Position numbers and translations under genes: made by a program
Shown here: positions 43,906 to 54,990 of the stretch, one piece after another
How positions within the stretch are numbered: position 1 is the stretch's first letter
How the letters are laid out: every line of letters starts with the position of its first letter
NCBI GenBank assembly: GCA_032718475.1
Contig: JAUCBJ010009078.1
Coordinates: 19,571-83,570 of the forward strand
Reading direction: 5' to 3'
Source: Nemertoderma westbladi
Lineage: Eukaryota; Xenacoelomorpha; Nemertodermatida; Nemertodermatidae
Length of the DNA stretch: 64,000 bases
The notes under the pieces: model-generated
What the model was told of the DNA's origin: nothing
Databases searched by the model: none
Seen by the model: the letters and a program-made list of their open reading frames with translations, nothing else

Positions 43906-44029
43906 TTCGAGCGACTTGGAAATCTTTGAGGTCACTTTGTCATTTTTGGACCACTTTTAGAACTTTGAGACACTTTTAGTTCTTTGAGAAAATCTCAAAG
44001 AACAGATGCACTTTGAGACCCCGACTGTA

Positions 44030-44965
44030 TCAGTTTCGAAGGATTTACCATTCGTGTAAAGGATTTCGCGTGCCGTCAACACGATAAGCTCCTAAACGGT
44101 TATTAAAAGTATCTCAAAAATAATTCATAGTTTTAACACACTCGTTTACTGTTTTTGGTTTCTCGGTGGAAAGACTGACTTGAAAAAAGCTCGCAAAGAA
44201 CACGGTCCTTCAACGAATTGTTATTTACGGACTTCATCAACCCTTTCAAGATAGTATACTAAAACTTCCTTGGTATAAAAATAGTGTACGGTAAGTAACA
44301 CCATAGAAAAACCTCTGGGAAGAGGAAAAAAGAGAAACCGGGTGAAGGGTGCTTTGGGTCCGTTAGGATCCAAGTATAGCCTCGAAAAATATTACAAAAA
44401 TAAATACAATCCAAACAATTGTAAACAAAATAGAGCAGAAAATACAGTATTATAGTAGTTTCTGGTGCTAAAATAAGTAACAGAATAAAAAATATAAAAA
44501 GATGCTGTCTTTTCGACAAAAAGTCGTAATAAACTTGGTGCGGCTTCACGTTATTGGAAACTTGGCAATAGTGCAAACACCAGTGTCCAAACGGGGGTGG
44601 GACCGATTGAACGCAGAAAGTTAGCTGTTACTTTGTCCTACGACTTTGTGCTACTTTGACCGAAGGTCGCCCCAATTTGTCTACGGGCAGAGTGCGAAGA
44701 AAGCACTACCGTAAACTGACAGTCAAAACAGACAGCTGATTGGCCAAAAGCTCTATTCTCAGCGGGAACTACCCACGCTCCTAAGCCCCACTGATACCAG
44801 GCGAGGTAAAGGTGAGTACATATTATTATAAGAACAGTCCACAGTCCTGCTGAGAAACTGAGCCAAGATAGCGTGCCAGGGGCTGCCGGACTGCTGAATT
44901 CGTGAAAGTGGCCCCTTATAAACCCGGTGTTTGGGGTCAATATGGAGTTGACCCCTAATTATCAC
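44030..44965. mobile_element. Dispersed element X, copy 2
   Basis: Matches 31575-33030 block by block: AGGATTTCGCGTGCCG and CTCCTAAACGG near 44065, GGGAAGAGGAAAAAAGAGAA at 44316, GTGCTTTGGGTCCGTTAGGA at 44349, AACTTGGTGCGGCTTCACG at 44532, CCAAGATAGCGTGCCAGG at 44863 and GTTGACCCCTAATTATC at 44946. Only one unit of the 48-bp minisatellite is present. The left part overlaps the LINE reading frame described at 40422-41087, so the element may be LINE-derived or may have captured it. Confidence 0.6.
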
Positions 44966-45339
44966 TTGCTAAGGATAGTGATCTTTCCTTAGCATGGATC
45001 TTTTAAATACACGTTAAATTATGATTAATATTGACTAGCAAACTGACCAATAATCGTATACACTGCAACTTTATGTCATAGAGAGTTTTTATTGAGTATA
45101 ATAATTCCCTGGTTGAAGTATGCAAGGCCAAATAGTAGGAAAGGGTCGGCTAATAAGGTGAAGCTCTCCAATTGGGTGAAGGTTATTGGGAGCGATGCCA
45201 AGGGGCTCTGTTATAATATTACTAGCTGGTGGGTTTATTAAGGGGTTGGAGGTGACTGTGAAGGACAAGGCCGTTGTATATTGGATGGCAAATGGCAGAG
45301 GCTTGAATTAAGGGAGACGGATGGGGATAATATGGGAAA
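44966..45339. other. No feature recognised
   Basis: No long frame. Between about 45120 and 45330 the plus strand has protein-like stretches with stops (for instance KGSANKVKLSNWVKVIG), perhaps a worn transposon ORF. I cannot name it. Confidence 0.4.
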
Positions 45340-47420
45340 TATTATACTGCATCTAAATTAGAATCACAAGGGAGTGTATTCTTTATAGTGCTGCCTACGA
45401 AGGCGTGAAAAATCTATTACAATTTGGGAGGTAAAAGTTTGAAGCACTAGCTCTGGTACTGTAAGAGTGTGTATCCCACACTCAGTTGAATTTTTGTTTT
45501 AGGTAATTGGGACATTTACCATTATACACTTTATGCACATGGTTAAGGCGAGGCCTGCTTAAATCTACTATCTAAGTTAAGTAGTCCAGATTCAGAAAAG
45601 TCATCTGGAGTTAGGTGATGTCTAGGTTTGTAGTCTTTAATAAATTGTACTACTTTATTCTGAGCTACTTGTAATTTACATTTAAGCTGTTTGGTTAAGC
45701 CTTCATACCAAAGAAAAAGAGCAGGCATAGTCAATGTGACACTGTATTAAAGAAGAGCAAAGTAACTTGCGAGATTCGTTGTTTAATATATTTTTAATTG
45801 TGTGTAACTTTCGAGAAAATATATTTTTCACCTGTGCTTTCTCCGGAATATCAGTTATCCAATATGACGCCGAAATACTTAACTTCTTTTTTATTTTCTA
45901 TCTTATGTCCATTACTAGTGACTTCAAACTTAGTAGTTACCTTCTTAAATTTTCTTTTGGAACCAAACAAAATACCAACCAATTATAATAATGATAAATT
46001 ATCAACCAACCACTCATTACAGGATTCTAGAACTGCACTTAACTTTTGGGAAATATGGATAGGATCTTTATGAGAGAAAATAAGAGCACTGTCGTCGGCA
46101 TATAAAATGAGTTTAAAATCGGGATCTATACTACTTATCATATCATTTACATAGCATGCAAAAAGCAGAGGACCTAATATACTACCTTGCGGTACACCAC
46201 AGGTAATCTCTTGTACAGTAGACTGCGATTTGCTAATGACTACAGTTTGACCTCTGTCTGACAGGTAGGACTTGAACCAGTCTATAGAACCTACACCCAT
46301 CAGGCCTAACTTACCAAGCAGAATTTCGTGATCTACTGTATCGAAAGCCTTTTGTAGGTCCAACATTACCATACCAGTATATAAACCCTTTGCTTTATTA
46401 CATCTAATTGTCTGAAGTTCATAGATCAGATTTAGCCTACTAAGATGTGCTTCCAGCTGTAGAAAAACAGAACGTTCTCGAATTTTAGATACAATACTTA
46501 AGATACTAACATGTCTGTAATTACAGGGTTCTACTTTACTATTCTTTTTATACAGAGGAACAACCTTAGCTAATTTCAGTTCGTCTGGTACTACATTATC
46601 TACGATAGAGTAATTAATAATAAAAGTAATAGGCACTTTAAGTACTTCTGCACCATCCTTAAGAAAAGTGGTAGGTATTGGCTAGACCAGTTTTTGAGGC
46701 TGAAAGGCTTAAGTAGATTTTTTAAAAGCTAAATCCTCAGAAACGGGTTTTAAAAATAACTTTTCTGAAATCTTGTAATTTTTCTAAATAAAAATTATTT
46801 AATATAAATTTAATATAAAAAATTATTAGAGTTTCGCACCCTATAGGTCTACTATATTTATTACTTGATAACGGTAACTTCTTATCTAAATTAGAGGCAA
46901 CATTAGTAAAATAATTATTAAATAAATTACTAACTAGAGTATGATCATGAATCAGCTCACCGTTATCTTGCAGAACAATATTTGATTTCGATTTAAAGTT
47001 TTTATAACATAAAGACTTTAGGGTAGACCATAGACTTTTAGGATTATCTTTATTCTCACTTATTTTGTTGTACAAATATTCAGATTTAGCTTTTTTTATT
47101 TCCCGTTGGACAAGGTTTCTATATTTGCAGTAATTATTATAATCAGCTAAAACACGGTATTTCCTAAATTTATACAAATAGTTATCTCTTTCTCTGATAT
47201 TACTAAGAATACCCGAGGTCATCCAGGGCTCAGTGCGTTGTTTAAAACTAATTTCTTTAATTTGTACTACAGTATTAAGTGCGTTTAGAATAATATTATC
47301 TTTCAAAACAGTGTACGCAAGGTTTATGTCAGCGGCCTTAAAACAGGGTTCCCAGTCAGAATTAACTAACAAACTTACAACCTTTCTTTGCTGTAATTTT
47401 TCACAGACCTCTCTTAGGCC
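45340..47420 (-). pseudogene. Decayed LINE ORF2 of CR1/L2 type, 5'-truncated
   Basis: From 47372 downwards the strand encodes the linker (RTEPWMTSGILSNIRERDNY, then KKAKSEYLYNKI). Next come the RT with [50 protein letters not shown] and [10 protein letters not shown] (46636-45983), and the C-terminal end with LKCKLQVAQNKVVQFI and further on LNHVHKVYNGKCPNYL, DTHSYSTRASASNF. The RT motifs including YADD are kept. There are stops or frameshifts near 46690-46740, 45980, 45730 and 45545. The endonuclease is missing. Its reaction was the same target-primed copying as other LINEs. Confidence 0.88.
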
Positions 47421-47864
47421 CTACTGTTTTATAATCGCAGAAAAAAGATTTTTGTGTCATTCTAGAGCAAAAAAATATAAAAATTGCTTAGGCCTATAGG
47501 TAAAACCCCGGATTGAGAAATAATATCGGATTATATATTATATTAATATTCGAATTTTGGAATGTTTTGGAAGCAGAGATAAATGCGTTTTAAATTGCGT
47601 TTAAATGCAAAAAATGCAGACCTTTTCTCTTAAAAAATTAGGAAGTTTCACTCTCAGCATCACTTGTGGAGTTTGCAGAGGCGATGTGAGGAATGAATCG
47701 TCGGTTTCTGATTCTAAAATAGTATGAATGGGAAGTTCGGTAAAATACAGAACTATCGCAGATAAAACTTGGCTCAAGATTGCTTCTGGTGGAGAATAAA
47801 TTACCGATTTTCCTACGGTAACATTTCAAATGTACGAATGTGTCAAATAAGGCACACTGGAAAG
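47421..47864. other. No gene recognised
   Basis: A minus-strand frame at 47638-47829 encodes 63 residues ending in a Ser/Thr/Glu-rich tail (SANSTSDAESETS). It might be the end of a transposon ORF or chance. No splice or domain evidence. Confidence 0.35.
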
Positions 47865-48130
47865 AACACAGAATTAGGAAGTGCCGAGGAGATCTCAGAT
47901 AGGCTCCATTCCCAAACGGACTACGGCAGCCCAGAATGCAGTTAAGGATGCTTTGCTAGATCCCTGAATAGACAATACTCTGATAATCTACAAGAGCTTA
48001 TCAAACAACAGTTTGATGGCATCAATGATGCCGATGACAACAGGCAAACAGACCAGGCATGGAAACCGATCAACTTGATGACTGGGCGGAAAAGCCAACA
48101 AACCACCAAGGTCTGGTGCAACAAAGCACA
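47865..48130 (+). pseudogene. Fragment of the RTE/jockey-like LINE, linker part, plus strand
   Basis: Translated pieces [42 protein letters not shown] and the following QAWKPINLMTGRKSQQTTKV match the linker of the minus-strand LINE at 25885-25600 (KCRNDL, QTTAAKNAVN, NLQELINQQVGAINDADDSR, AWRSINLLAGRKSQPTTKV). Small frameshifts separate the pieces. Orientation is opposite to the copies at 24, 35 and 36 kb. Confidence 0.8.
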
Positions 48131-48869
48131 CACACTGATTTGCTCTATTAATATTACTCGCCATTTTTATTTCATTCACTTAGAACCTAACGTATTAGTT
48201 GAGTGGAGTGAAAGATCCTCCTGCGGACTGTTAAATATTTCGCATTAAAATAGTAAGTTTAAATAAAATTGTTGACGAAGAACATTTTTATCTTAATTAA
48301 TTTTAAATCGATTCTCTAAGATACCCCAATCGTTAAATAATGAAGGCATACAATTATACAACGCGTTTTATTGTAATACGTTGGAGACAACAATCTACCT
48401 CGACAGTCTAGACTGTCTGTCCTTTTGAACTACTCATAGGCCCTACCCTGTTTGATTTAATTTATGTGTGATTAATTTGCTATGATTATTTAATCTTAAA
48501 TTACGCAACTAATTGAATTATCCAGCAAACTGTTTGCTACCAATTGCAACCTGTCTGAGATAATAAGGCTTTAAGGACAAAAATCTAAATAGACCACTGT
48601 CTGACAATTTTCTAAACTAGACAACAGTCCATAGTATACACCTATTGATTATTAATCAAGTGTTTACTATGTTGGGCGTGCCACGAAGTTGACTGAGTTT
48701 TCGCGAACTGACCTGTTGACAGGGCGGGCAATAATTTTGACATTCTAATAACTGTCATATTTAAAGCTTATGTTATTAAAATGCTCAGTTTGTCTGTTTA
48801 TTTGTACAGCTATAGCAATCGACACTTTGCAACTTTACTTGAAGTTTTTTGGTGTTTCGGAACCAGCAC
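48131..48869. other. AT-rich, no gene; traces of dispersed repeats
   Basis: No convincing frame. 48672-48770 (GCGTGCCACGAAGTTGAC, TTTTGACATTCTAATAACTG) is a diverged copy of the start of the repeat block at 41795-41945. Confidence 0.5.
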
Positions 48870-48945
48870 CACACCGGGCGTTACAACACTATTTATAACA
48901 CTATACGCTGATGAGACCCAGTAAGGTCGAAACGCGTACGTGGTT
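48870..48945 (+). ncRNA. Hammerhead-ribozyme-like motif
   Basis: CTGATGA at 48908-48914 is followed by a perfect 4-bp helix, GACC with GGTC around CAGTAA (48915-48928), and then GAAA at 48929-48932, the invariant core order of the hammerhead ribozyme. After GAAA, ACG and CGT can close a short stem III around CGTA, but the base after the T is G, where cleavable hammerheads need A, C or U. A longer pairing with the region upstream (GGGCGTT near 48877) is possible but weaker. Hammerheads are known in Penelope-like elements and retrozymes. Activity here is doubtful. Confidence 0.45.
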
Positions 48946-49704
48946 TGGAGAGATAGTGAGATATTAATTTCAAGAAAATTTACGTGATTCCTAAATTTGT
49001 ACACTACACGGTTAAAAAGTACGCATAACGCATGTGATGGGATTAGTCCTACAATTGCGCCGATAAAAGATAAGTTATTTTCGGTAAAATAAACTTATCA
49101 TTCGAGGTTAAGACCCCTAGAACCCTTCCTATAATAGAGGAATATTGATGAAATTCATATCCCTTTTAATTTATTTGCATGAAATTAATTTCGCATTGCC
49201 TACTCGCCAGGGCGACATATTTTCTAACTTTATAACGCAGTGCGACATTATTTCTCAGTATGTCCCTACGCCATACATTTTACTGTGTATGTCCAGTACA
49301 TCCAGTATGTCACCGCGTCTTTATTAGGTTGTTCTAGAACGTTTAAGTGCATAATTACAAATAATTCCCCACAAATAAATAAAATTAGATTCGCCATTGT
49401 TCATAATTAGCAAGTCGTTAAGACTTGATTACTGTAAGAAAAAAAGCTATGGGCTACGGACTACTGGCTACTGACTACTGTCTACTGGCTACTACTGTAC
49501 CAGTGTACCTACTACCTACTGACCTAGAGCAAAAACGGCTTTAAAGATTTTGATGAAATTTTGCATGGACCATGAAAATAGATTTCTATGGATACTTGTG
49601 AAATCGTGGTTTAAATTGAAACATCTCAACTTGTTTTATTTCGAAAAATAGCCCCAAAACACGAAAATGAGGGTGCAACTATTCCCGCCGAAATCTTTAT
49701 ATAA
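48946..49704. other. No gene; short repeats
   Basis: Mostly A/T-rich. 49450-49515 is an imperfect repeat of GGCTACTGACTACTG type. No LTR or gag of the gypsy element that follows was recognised here, so that element has lost its 5' part. Confidence 0.5.
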
Positions 49705-51240
49705 GATGAAGTAAAAGGCCTCATCCTTTCCAAGGATGTTACTCAGAAACCACAGTCGGTTTTCCCCTTACCTGGTAGCCATTCTCCCAGCGGGCACTGT
49801 CAAATTAACAAACTTCCTCGGGATGATGAAGTAATTTGTGGACACCTAAGTATACCACCAGCTCTAGATAAAGAACAGGAGAAACTCATCCTCAATGAGT
49901 TTAGTGACGTTTTTGATGAACATTCACACAAACTCTCCTCAATGACCGGCCCTCCGATGCATATACAGGTCAAGGAAGGGGCCGTACCTTTCCATGCCAA
50001 TGGGGCCCGCCCAGTTCCATTCCCTCTACGGAAGGAAGTTCACGAACTATTGAACGACCTGGTCCAATGTGGCGTACTTGCCCACGTTACCGAACCCACC
50101 GAGTGGGCACACCCGATGACAGTGGTTCGGAAGCCCAATGGTACCCTCCGACTGTGCGTCGATCTCCGTCACCTCAATAATACAGGTACGATCCGCCCGT
50201 ATTATCCTACTCCCAACCCTCGAGCAGTCCTCTCCCAGTATGATGCAGAGGCCCAATTCTTCACCATCTTTGATGCTGCCTCAGGGTACTGGCAGGTTCC
50301 CCTTGACGAGGAACCCCAGCCCCTAACTACATTTATTACACAGTGGGGGCGGTATAAACACCTGCGCAGTACAATGGGGCTGATTTCTAGCGGCGATGAA
50401 TTCAACCGCGGTGGTGATGAAGCACTGGCAGGTATGCCCAACCTCCTCAAAGTCGTAGATGATATCATCCTCTACCACCGCACGTTTGAGGAACATATGG
50501 CTGGGATCCGCACCTTCCTGCAGCGCTGTCGTGAGCATTCTATTTGCTTACACCCAAACAAAACCCAATTCGCACAACGAGAGGTACGATTTGCTGGGTT
50601 TATCATTGGGGCTGATGGAATCCGTGCTGATCCAGCAAAGCTACATGCAATCTCGGCCTTCCCCAGAGCAACAAATATCACAGATCTTTGGAGTTTTGTT
50701 GGTCTGGTCGAGCAGTTAGCTCCATTTACCACCGAGATCTCGTCTGTAATGGCCCCTCTACGTCCACTCCTCAGTTCCAGGGATCCTTTACTGTGGAACC
50801 CTGACCATGAGCGAGCCTTTGATGCCACTAAATCACTTCTCACATCTGCACTAGTTCTTGAGCCATTTGATCCAATGAAAGGGACCAGGCTAGAAACTGA
50901 TGCCTCTCGCCGACACGGGCTCGGGTATGCTCTTTTACAACGACATGGCGATGACTGGCGACTGGTAGAGTGTGGCTCAAGGTTCATCAGTGAAACAGAG
51001 GCAAGGTATGCCACTGTGGAGCTGGAGTTGCTCAGTGTGGTATGGGCAACTACAAAATGCCGTCTCTACCTCCTTGGCCTCCCAACATACACTCTGGTAG
51101 TAGACCACCAGGCTCTAGTCTCCATCATCGATCGGCAGATGCTGGACTCGGTGGAAAATCCACGTCTGCAACGACTTAAATCAAGACTGTCTCTATACAT
51201 AAATATCATATATAGTGTGGCAGAAGGGGCGCTCCCATCT
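49705..51240 (+). pseudogene. Ty3/gypsy reverse transcriptase and RNase H
   Basis: Open from 49705, before the first ATG at 49942. RT motifs: FSDVFDEHS near the start, WAHPMTVVRKPNGTLRLCVD, FDAASGYWQVPL (catalytic Asp), and VVDDIILY where YxDD is expected, with Tyr replaced by Val. RNase H motifs: ETDASRRHGLGYALLQ and YATVELELLSVVWA. The usual HLVPDALSR end is found in another frame (HLIPDALSRAPVDDP at about 51237-51281), which sets a frameshift close to 51210. Confidence 0.88.
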
Positions 51241-51907
51241 CATCCCAGATGCTTTATCTCGGGCACCAGTCGATGATCCCAAACCGACAGATAGCATGGA
51301 GGATGGTGTGATCGCTCACTACGTGCGCTCAATTACCTTGGAAACAGTAGCAGCTATCGATGAAACTGCGATTGATGGCTGCACACACCTTCCAGATCCA
51401 GTGCTAGAGGATCTTGCGCACACTGCACGCAATGACGAATCCTATAGCACTCTTTATCGAGCAGTCCAATCAGGATTTCCGGACAGCTCACGCAATGACC
51501 CCTTAGTTAATCAGCTGTGGTCATGTAAAGACGAACTGACCACAGATGGTGACCTTGTGCTCTTTGGACACCGATTAATAATCCCTATGGCATCCCACAA
51601 AGAAATCCTCTGCTGCCTGCATGCACCTCATTAGGGTGTAGAGAAATCCTTAAGACGTACCCGGCAGACGGTATATTGGCCAGGCCTCACCAACGATATT
51701 CGCACAAACGTTGGGGCCTGTGACGCCTGCATTAGGTTCCGCCCAGCTCACCAGAAGGAGCCACTCATCTCTGAATCCCAACCAATGAGGCCATTCGAGG
51801 ATATATCTGGGGACTACTTCGCACTCAATGGAAAAGACTTTCTAATAGTCGTTGACCGCTACTCGGGGTGGCCCAAAGTTTTGGGCACCACTCACCACCA
51901 AATGCTG
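51215..51907 (+). pseudogene. Ty3/gypsy RNase H end and integrase N-terminal part
   Basis: One frame from 51215 carries PDALSRAP, then a spacer. A single TAG at 51632-51634 replaces a codon in the zinc-finger region (LHAPH before, GVEKSLRRTRQTVYWPG after). It continues with CDAC, the second half of the HHCC finger, and GDYFALNGKDFLIVVDRYSG with the first catalytic Asp of the integrase core. It ends at a stop at about 51914, after a frameshift. Confidence 0.85.
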
Positions 51908-52119
51908 CTTCCCTAACTAAGCACCTCCGCGATGTTTTTACTCGCTTTGGTATCCCAACACGTCTGCGATCTGATGGTGGTTCTCCATTTACTGCAGAGG
52001 CCACGAATACCTTTCTCAAAATATGGGGCGTCAATCCGGTGACCTCCTCCCCCACATATGCCCAATCTAATGGCCATGCCGAGGCGGCAGTCAGAATTAC
52101 AGGCAGGCGGCAGCGGTAG
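51868..52119 (+). pseudogene. Ty3/gypsy integrase catalytic core, second part
   Basis: Encodes LTKHLRDVFTRFGIPTRLRS followed by DGGSPF with the second catalytic Asp, then SPTYAQSNGHAEAAV with the catalytic Glu. Spacing between them is about 35 residues, as in the D,D-35-E core. The frame ends at a stop in TGRRQR; the next part follows in another frame. Confidence 0.87.
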
Positions 52120-52697
52120 CCACAAAGGCCTTACTCACCAAGACAGGTGGTAAGTTACTCTCGGACGAATTCCTTGAGGGTTTACTTGAGTTCCGTAATT
52201 CACCACGGGCTACAGGTCTCTCACCTGCTGAGATCCTATTTGGGCATCCAACCCGCACCAGGGTACCTGCTCACAGTCAAGCTTTCAAGGCCATGCACCA
52301 GGCCACGCGCGGCCAGCTTGAGGTTACGACCCCACAGCAACAACAGCGTGCCCAACAAGACTATAACTGGGGCGCCAAAAATCTCTCTCCACTGCCCTTG
52401 GGAACACCAGTGCGCATCAGAAACCCAACCACAAAACATTGGGACCGCACCGGGACCATTGTCGAAGTTGGCCCTCATCGACGCTACTGTGTAAAGACAC
52501 AGTCAGGACGGTGCCTTTCACATAATCGCAGGTTCCTCCTACATGACACCACGGTCAAAGCCACCTTGGACCCAAATCCCATCGGAGAACCCCCACCACG
52601 ACAAGTCTCCTGGGTCAAGAATCTCGTTGAGATAAAACTCATCCCCACACGTAAGACATACCCTAAAAGACAACGCCAGGCGCCACATCGTCTTTAA
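52110..52697 (+). pseudogene. Ty3/gypsy integrase C-terminal part
   Basis: After a frameshift the strand reads EFLEGLLEFRNSPRATGLSP and EILFGHPTRTRVPAH, then in the 52293 frame WDRTGTIVEVGPHRRYCVKT and the GRCLSHNRRFL segment. This is the GPY/F-type end that follows the core. The stop at 52695 is about 80 bp before the inferred LTR. Confidence 0.85.
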
Positions 52698-52773
52698 ACT
52701 CAGGTGCATCACATGGGAAAACTGTCGAATATTATATAGTAGCTCTTCACTTCATTAAGAGCTCGTGAGGGGG

Positions 52774-53124
52774 TGTAATAGACTGGCCCTTCCTAGGCCC
52801 ATCTAGGTCGTTATATAGATATATTAGCTGGATGGACTGCCTGCAATGGACTATATGCGCATGGCTTATTATTACAGTCTATTATACATACTAGCCAGTT
52901 AGTGACTAGGTATGAATCATCAGGGACTACGCCCTGTCACTGACTTAGGAGTATTCAGTCTACCGGTACTCACCAGCTTATGCAGTTATTATGGCTGCTG
53001 TGTATTATCTGCTATGCTGCTTTATATGTAATACATATATGAACTAGATTAGTTCCCCTTATGTTTTTACATGATTGACACTATCTCTTTGTGTTTGTAG
53101 TGATCTCCAACAGCACTACATTTT
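52774..53124 (+). mobile_element. Likely 3' LTR of the Ty3/gypsy element
   Basis: Starts TGTAATAGACTGGCCC right after GAGCTCGTGAGGGGG, a plausible polypurine tract. It contains a partial inverse of its own start (ACAGTCTATTATACA near 52875). The end is set at CACTACA near 53124 but is uncertain. There is no second copy for comparison. Confidence 0.5.
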
Positions 53125-53984
53125 TTACATTAGTATAATTATGCATTAGAATATTATGTACACGAATTTTAATAATTATTGAAAATAATGATCATTAAAA
53201 TACTAATTGATATTTATAATTATTTATAATAAGTAAATATCAATACCCAAATACCTAAAAAATATATTATATTGATATTTTTTTTTATTTTTGGATTTTT
53301 CGCATTTCTTTAACAGATAGACACCATTTTTTCTTTCCATATCCATGGGCTAATTTATTTTTAAAAACTAATATTTGTTAGTATTAAATAATTATTAAAC
53401 TACTAATAACTAAAATATATATCGATAAATTTTTTTACATTTCTGTTTTTTTGCATTACATTAACACATAGGCTCCAAATTTCCATGATATATCCATGGG
53501 CTAATTAATTTATTGGTCTCTAATATTTATAAGTATTAAATAAATATTAAATTAGTTATAAATAAAATTTTTTTCGATAATTTTTTTTAATTTTTCACGA
53601 AATCAGATCGTTTTCGGTCAAAGAGTCACAAAATATTACTCAAATTCTTGGGCTAATTTTTTCGACTAAATCTGTATTCAGCCCAAGGGTGGACCCCTCC
53701 ATAAGGGGTCAGAAATATTGGAAAATACTTATTTTGTAATCTTAATTTTAACAATCGTGTTGTTCCGTTTGTCAATGCTATATACAGTATAACGTTTGCT
53801 TTTTATAACTTTTTTTTATGAAAATTGTTGAAATGTTTGTAATGACAAACAAATAGCACTCATTTACAATTTGCTGGAACTGTGGGACCTTACCGTGGAA
53901 AATTCCTAAATAAGCGCCTGATATAGTACGTAATATAATAATTGTGAAATACCGGGAGTAAATAATATAATAATAACCACATGG
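53125..53984. other. AT-rich sequence with a diverged ~155-bp repeat
   Basis: ATATCCATGGGCTAATT occurs near 53339 and 53492, and a worn copy (ATTCTTGGGCTAATTTTTTC) near 53642. The interval is about 150 bp, with TAGTATTAAAT and GATAAATTTT blocks between. No coding potential. Confidence 0.6.
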
Positions 53985-54268
53985 TGTTCGTGGTATCATG
54001 CATGTAATGTGCAGATGGTGGACAGACGGGTAATCAATCCCATTACACTATCCACAAATAAGTATAATAAAATGTAAAGAGCTATGTAAAAATTTCTTAA
54101 GTACTGAACCTACTACTAATTTATTGTGTTCGTGGTATCATGCATGCAATGTGCAGATGGTGGACAGACGTGTAGTCCCATTACAATATCCACCATTAAG
54201 TATAATAAATTGTAAAGAGCTATGTAAAAATGTCTAAGTACTGAAGAACTGAACCTACTAATTTCTAA
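53985..54268. repeat. 142-bp tandem duplication
   Basis: TGTTCGTGGTATCATGCATG starts at 53985 and again at 54127. Both continue with AATGTGCAGATGGTGGACAG and a block ending in GTAAAGAGCTATGTAAAAAT. The copies differ by small indels. Confidence 0.93.
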
Positions 54269-54561
54269 GTACTGACACTGAACTGCAAAATTTAAGTATA
54301 GCTAAGGTTGAAAGATTACTAAATCAAATAATGCTACGATTTTAGACTAAGATAATCGGACAATTATCCTACTGTTGTAGTGTATGCAGTATGCATGCAC
54401 GCAAAATAGATACTGGAAATTATTTATTATTATAATGATTAAAAGGAAATGTAGAACGTACGCGAAATAATTAAACTATAGCTACAGTAAGAGCTACCTA
54501 CGTAGATCCATTCAAACGATTGATAAAAACAGAAATAAAGTCGGACAATCATTGCTGAAAT

Positions 54562-54990
54562 TAAACCATACTTGGTACGTATGCTATGCAGCCCGTCAAA
54601 AGTTTAGAATGAATCTGAAATTTGTTCAAAAATGAAACAGTCTGTCAGGCGGTACCGGTAGTTTCAGACATTTTATAAAAACCTAATTAGATCGGTAAAT
54701 CACAGATAAAATTAAACCATACTTGGTACGTATGCAGTCCCGTGCTGCGCGAAGGCCCCACGAACGTGGTTTTATTATGTTTAAGTTGGAACTTGGCAGA
54801 TATGTACAACAGTATAGGCCTAGACCAATAGCTGTTTTTTCTCGCATATGAAAAGTACCAGGTTTTCAATTTTCGGTGGAAACTTTATTGAAGTATTTGA
54901 AGTTATTCGAACTAGAAGTTTTATAGCACTTATTTCTATTTTATAACATGTACGCGTGTGGTACACGTTCGTGGGGCCTTCGCGCAGCAC
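54562..54990. repeat. Direct and inverted repeats: a hairpin-like dispersed element
   Basis: ATTAAACCATACTTGGTACG occurs at about 54562 and 54711. CGTGCTGCGCGAAGGCCCCA with CGAACGTG (54728-54756) is perfectly inverted at 54963-54990. The same sequence in single copy lies at 43050. Between the arms is a copy of the family motif AACTTGGCAGATATGTAC. It looks like a small non-autonomous element; a clear target duplication was not found. Confidence 0.7.

Larger units (their letters stand above)
41090..44027. mobile_element. Tc1/mariner-like TIR element with TA duplication
   Basis: The ends are inverted: the left starts CAGTCGGGTTATCAAAGTGC, and the right read backwards starts CAGTCGGGGTCTCAAAGTGC. 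Both continue with ATCTGTTCTTTRAGATTTTC and TCAAAG-rich subrepeats for about 80-130 bp. TA flanks both ends (41088-41089 and 44028-44029). A LINE reading frame runs through if the 2938-bp element and one TA are removed. Inside are a GTC repeat, a 315-bp tandem duplication and other dispersed repeats, so it holds nested material. No transposase was seen. Confidence 0.75.
49705..52773 (+). mobile_element. Decayed Ty3/gypsy retrotransposon (pol part)
   Basis: Order RT, RNase H, integrase and a C-terminal tail, as in Ty3/gypsy. Gag, protease and the 5' LTR are missing. The pol frame is broken by a frameshift near 51210, a TAG at 51632, a frameshift near 51900 and another near 52110. A purine-rich tract followed by TGTAATAG at 52774 marks the likely 3' LTR start. 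No target duplication can be judged without the 5' LTR. Confidence 0.85.

Noticed and set aside
47638-47829. 63-aa minus-strand frame as a gene
   Set aside because: No recognisable domain, no splice sites in support, and it lies between LINE fragments.
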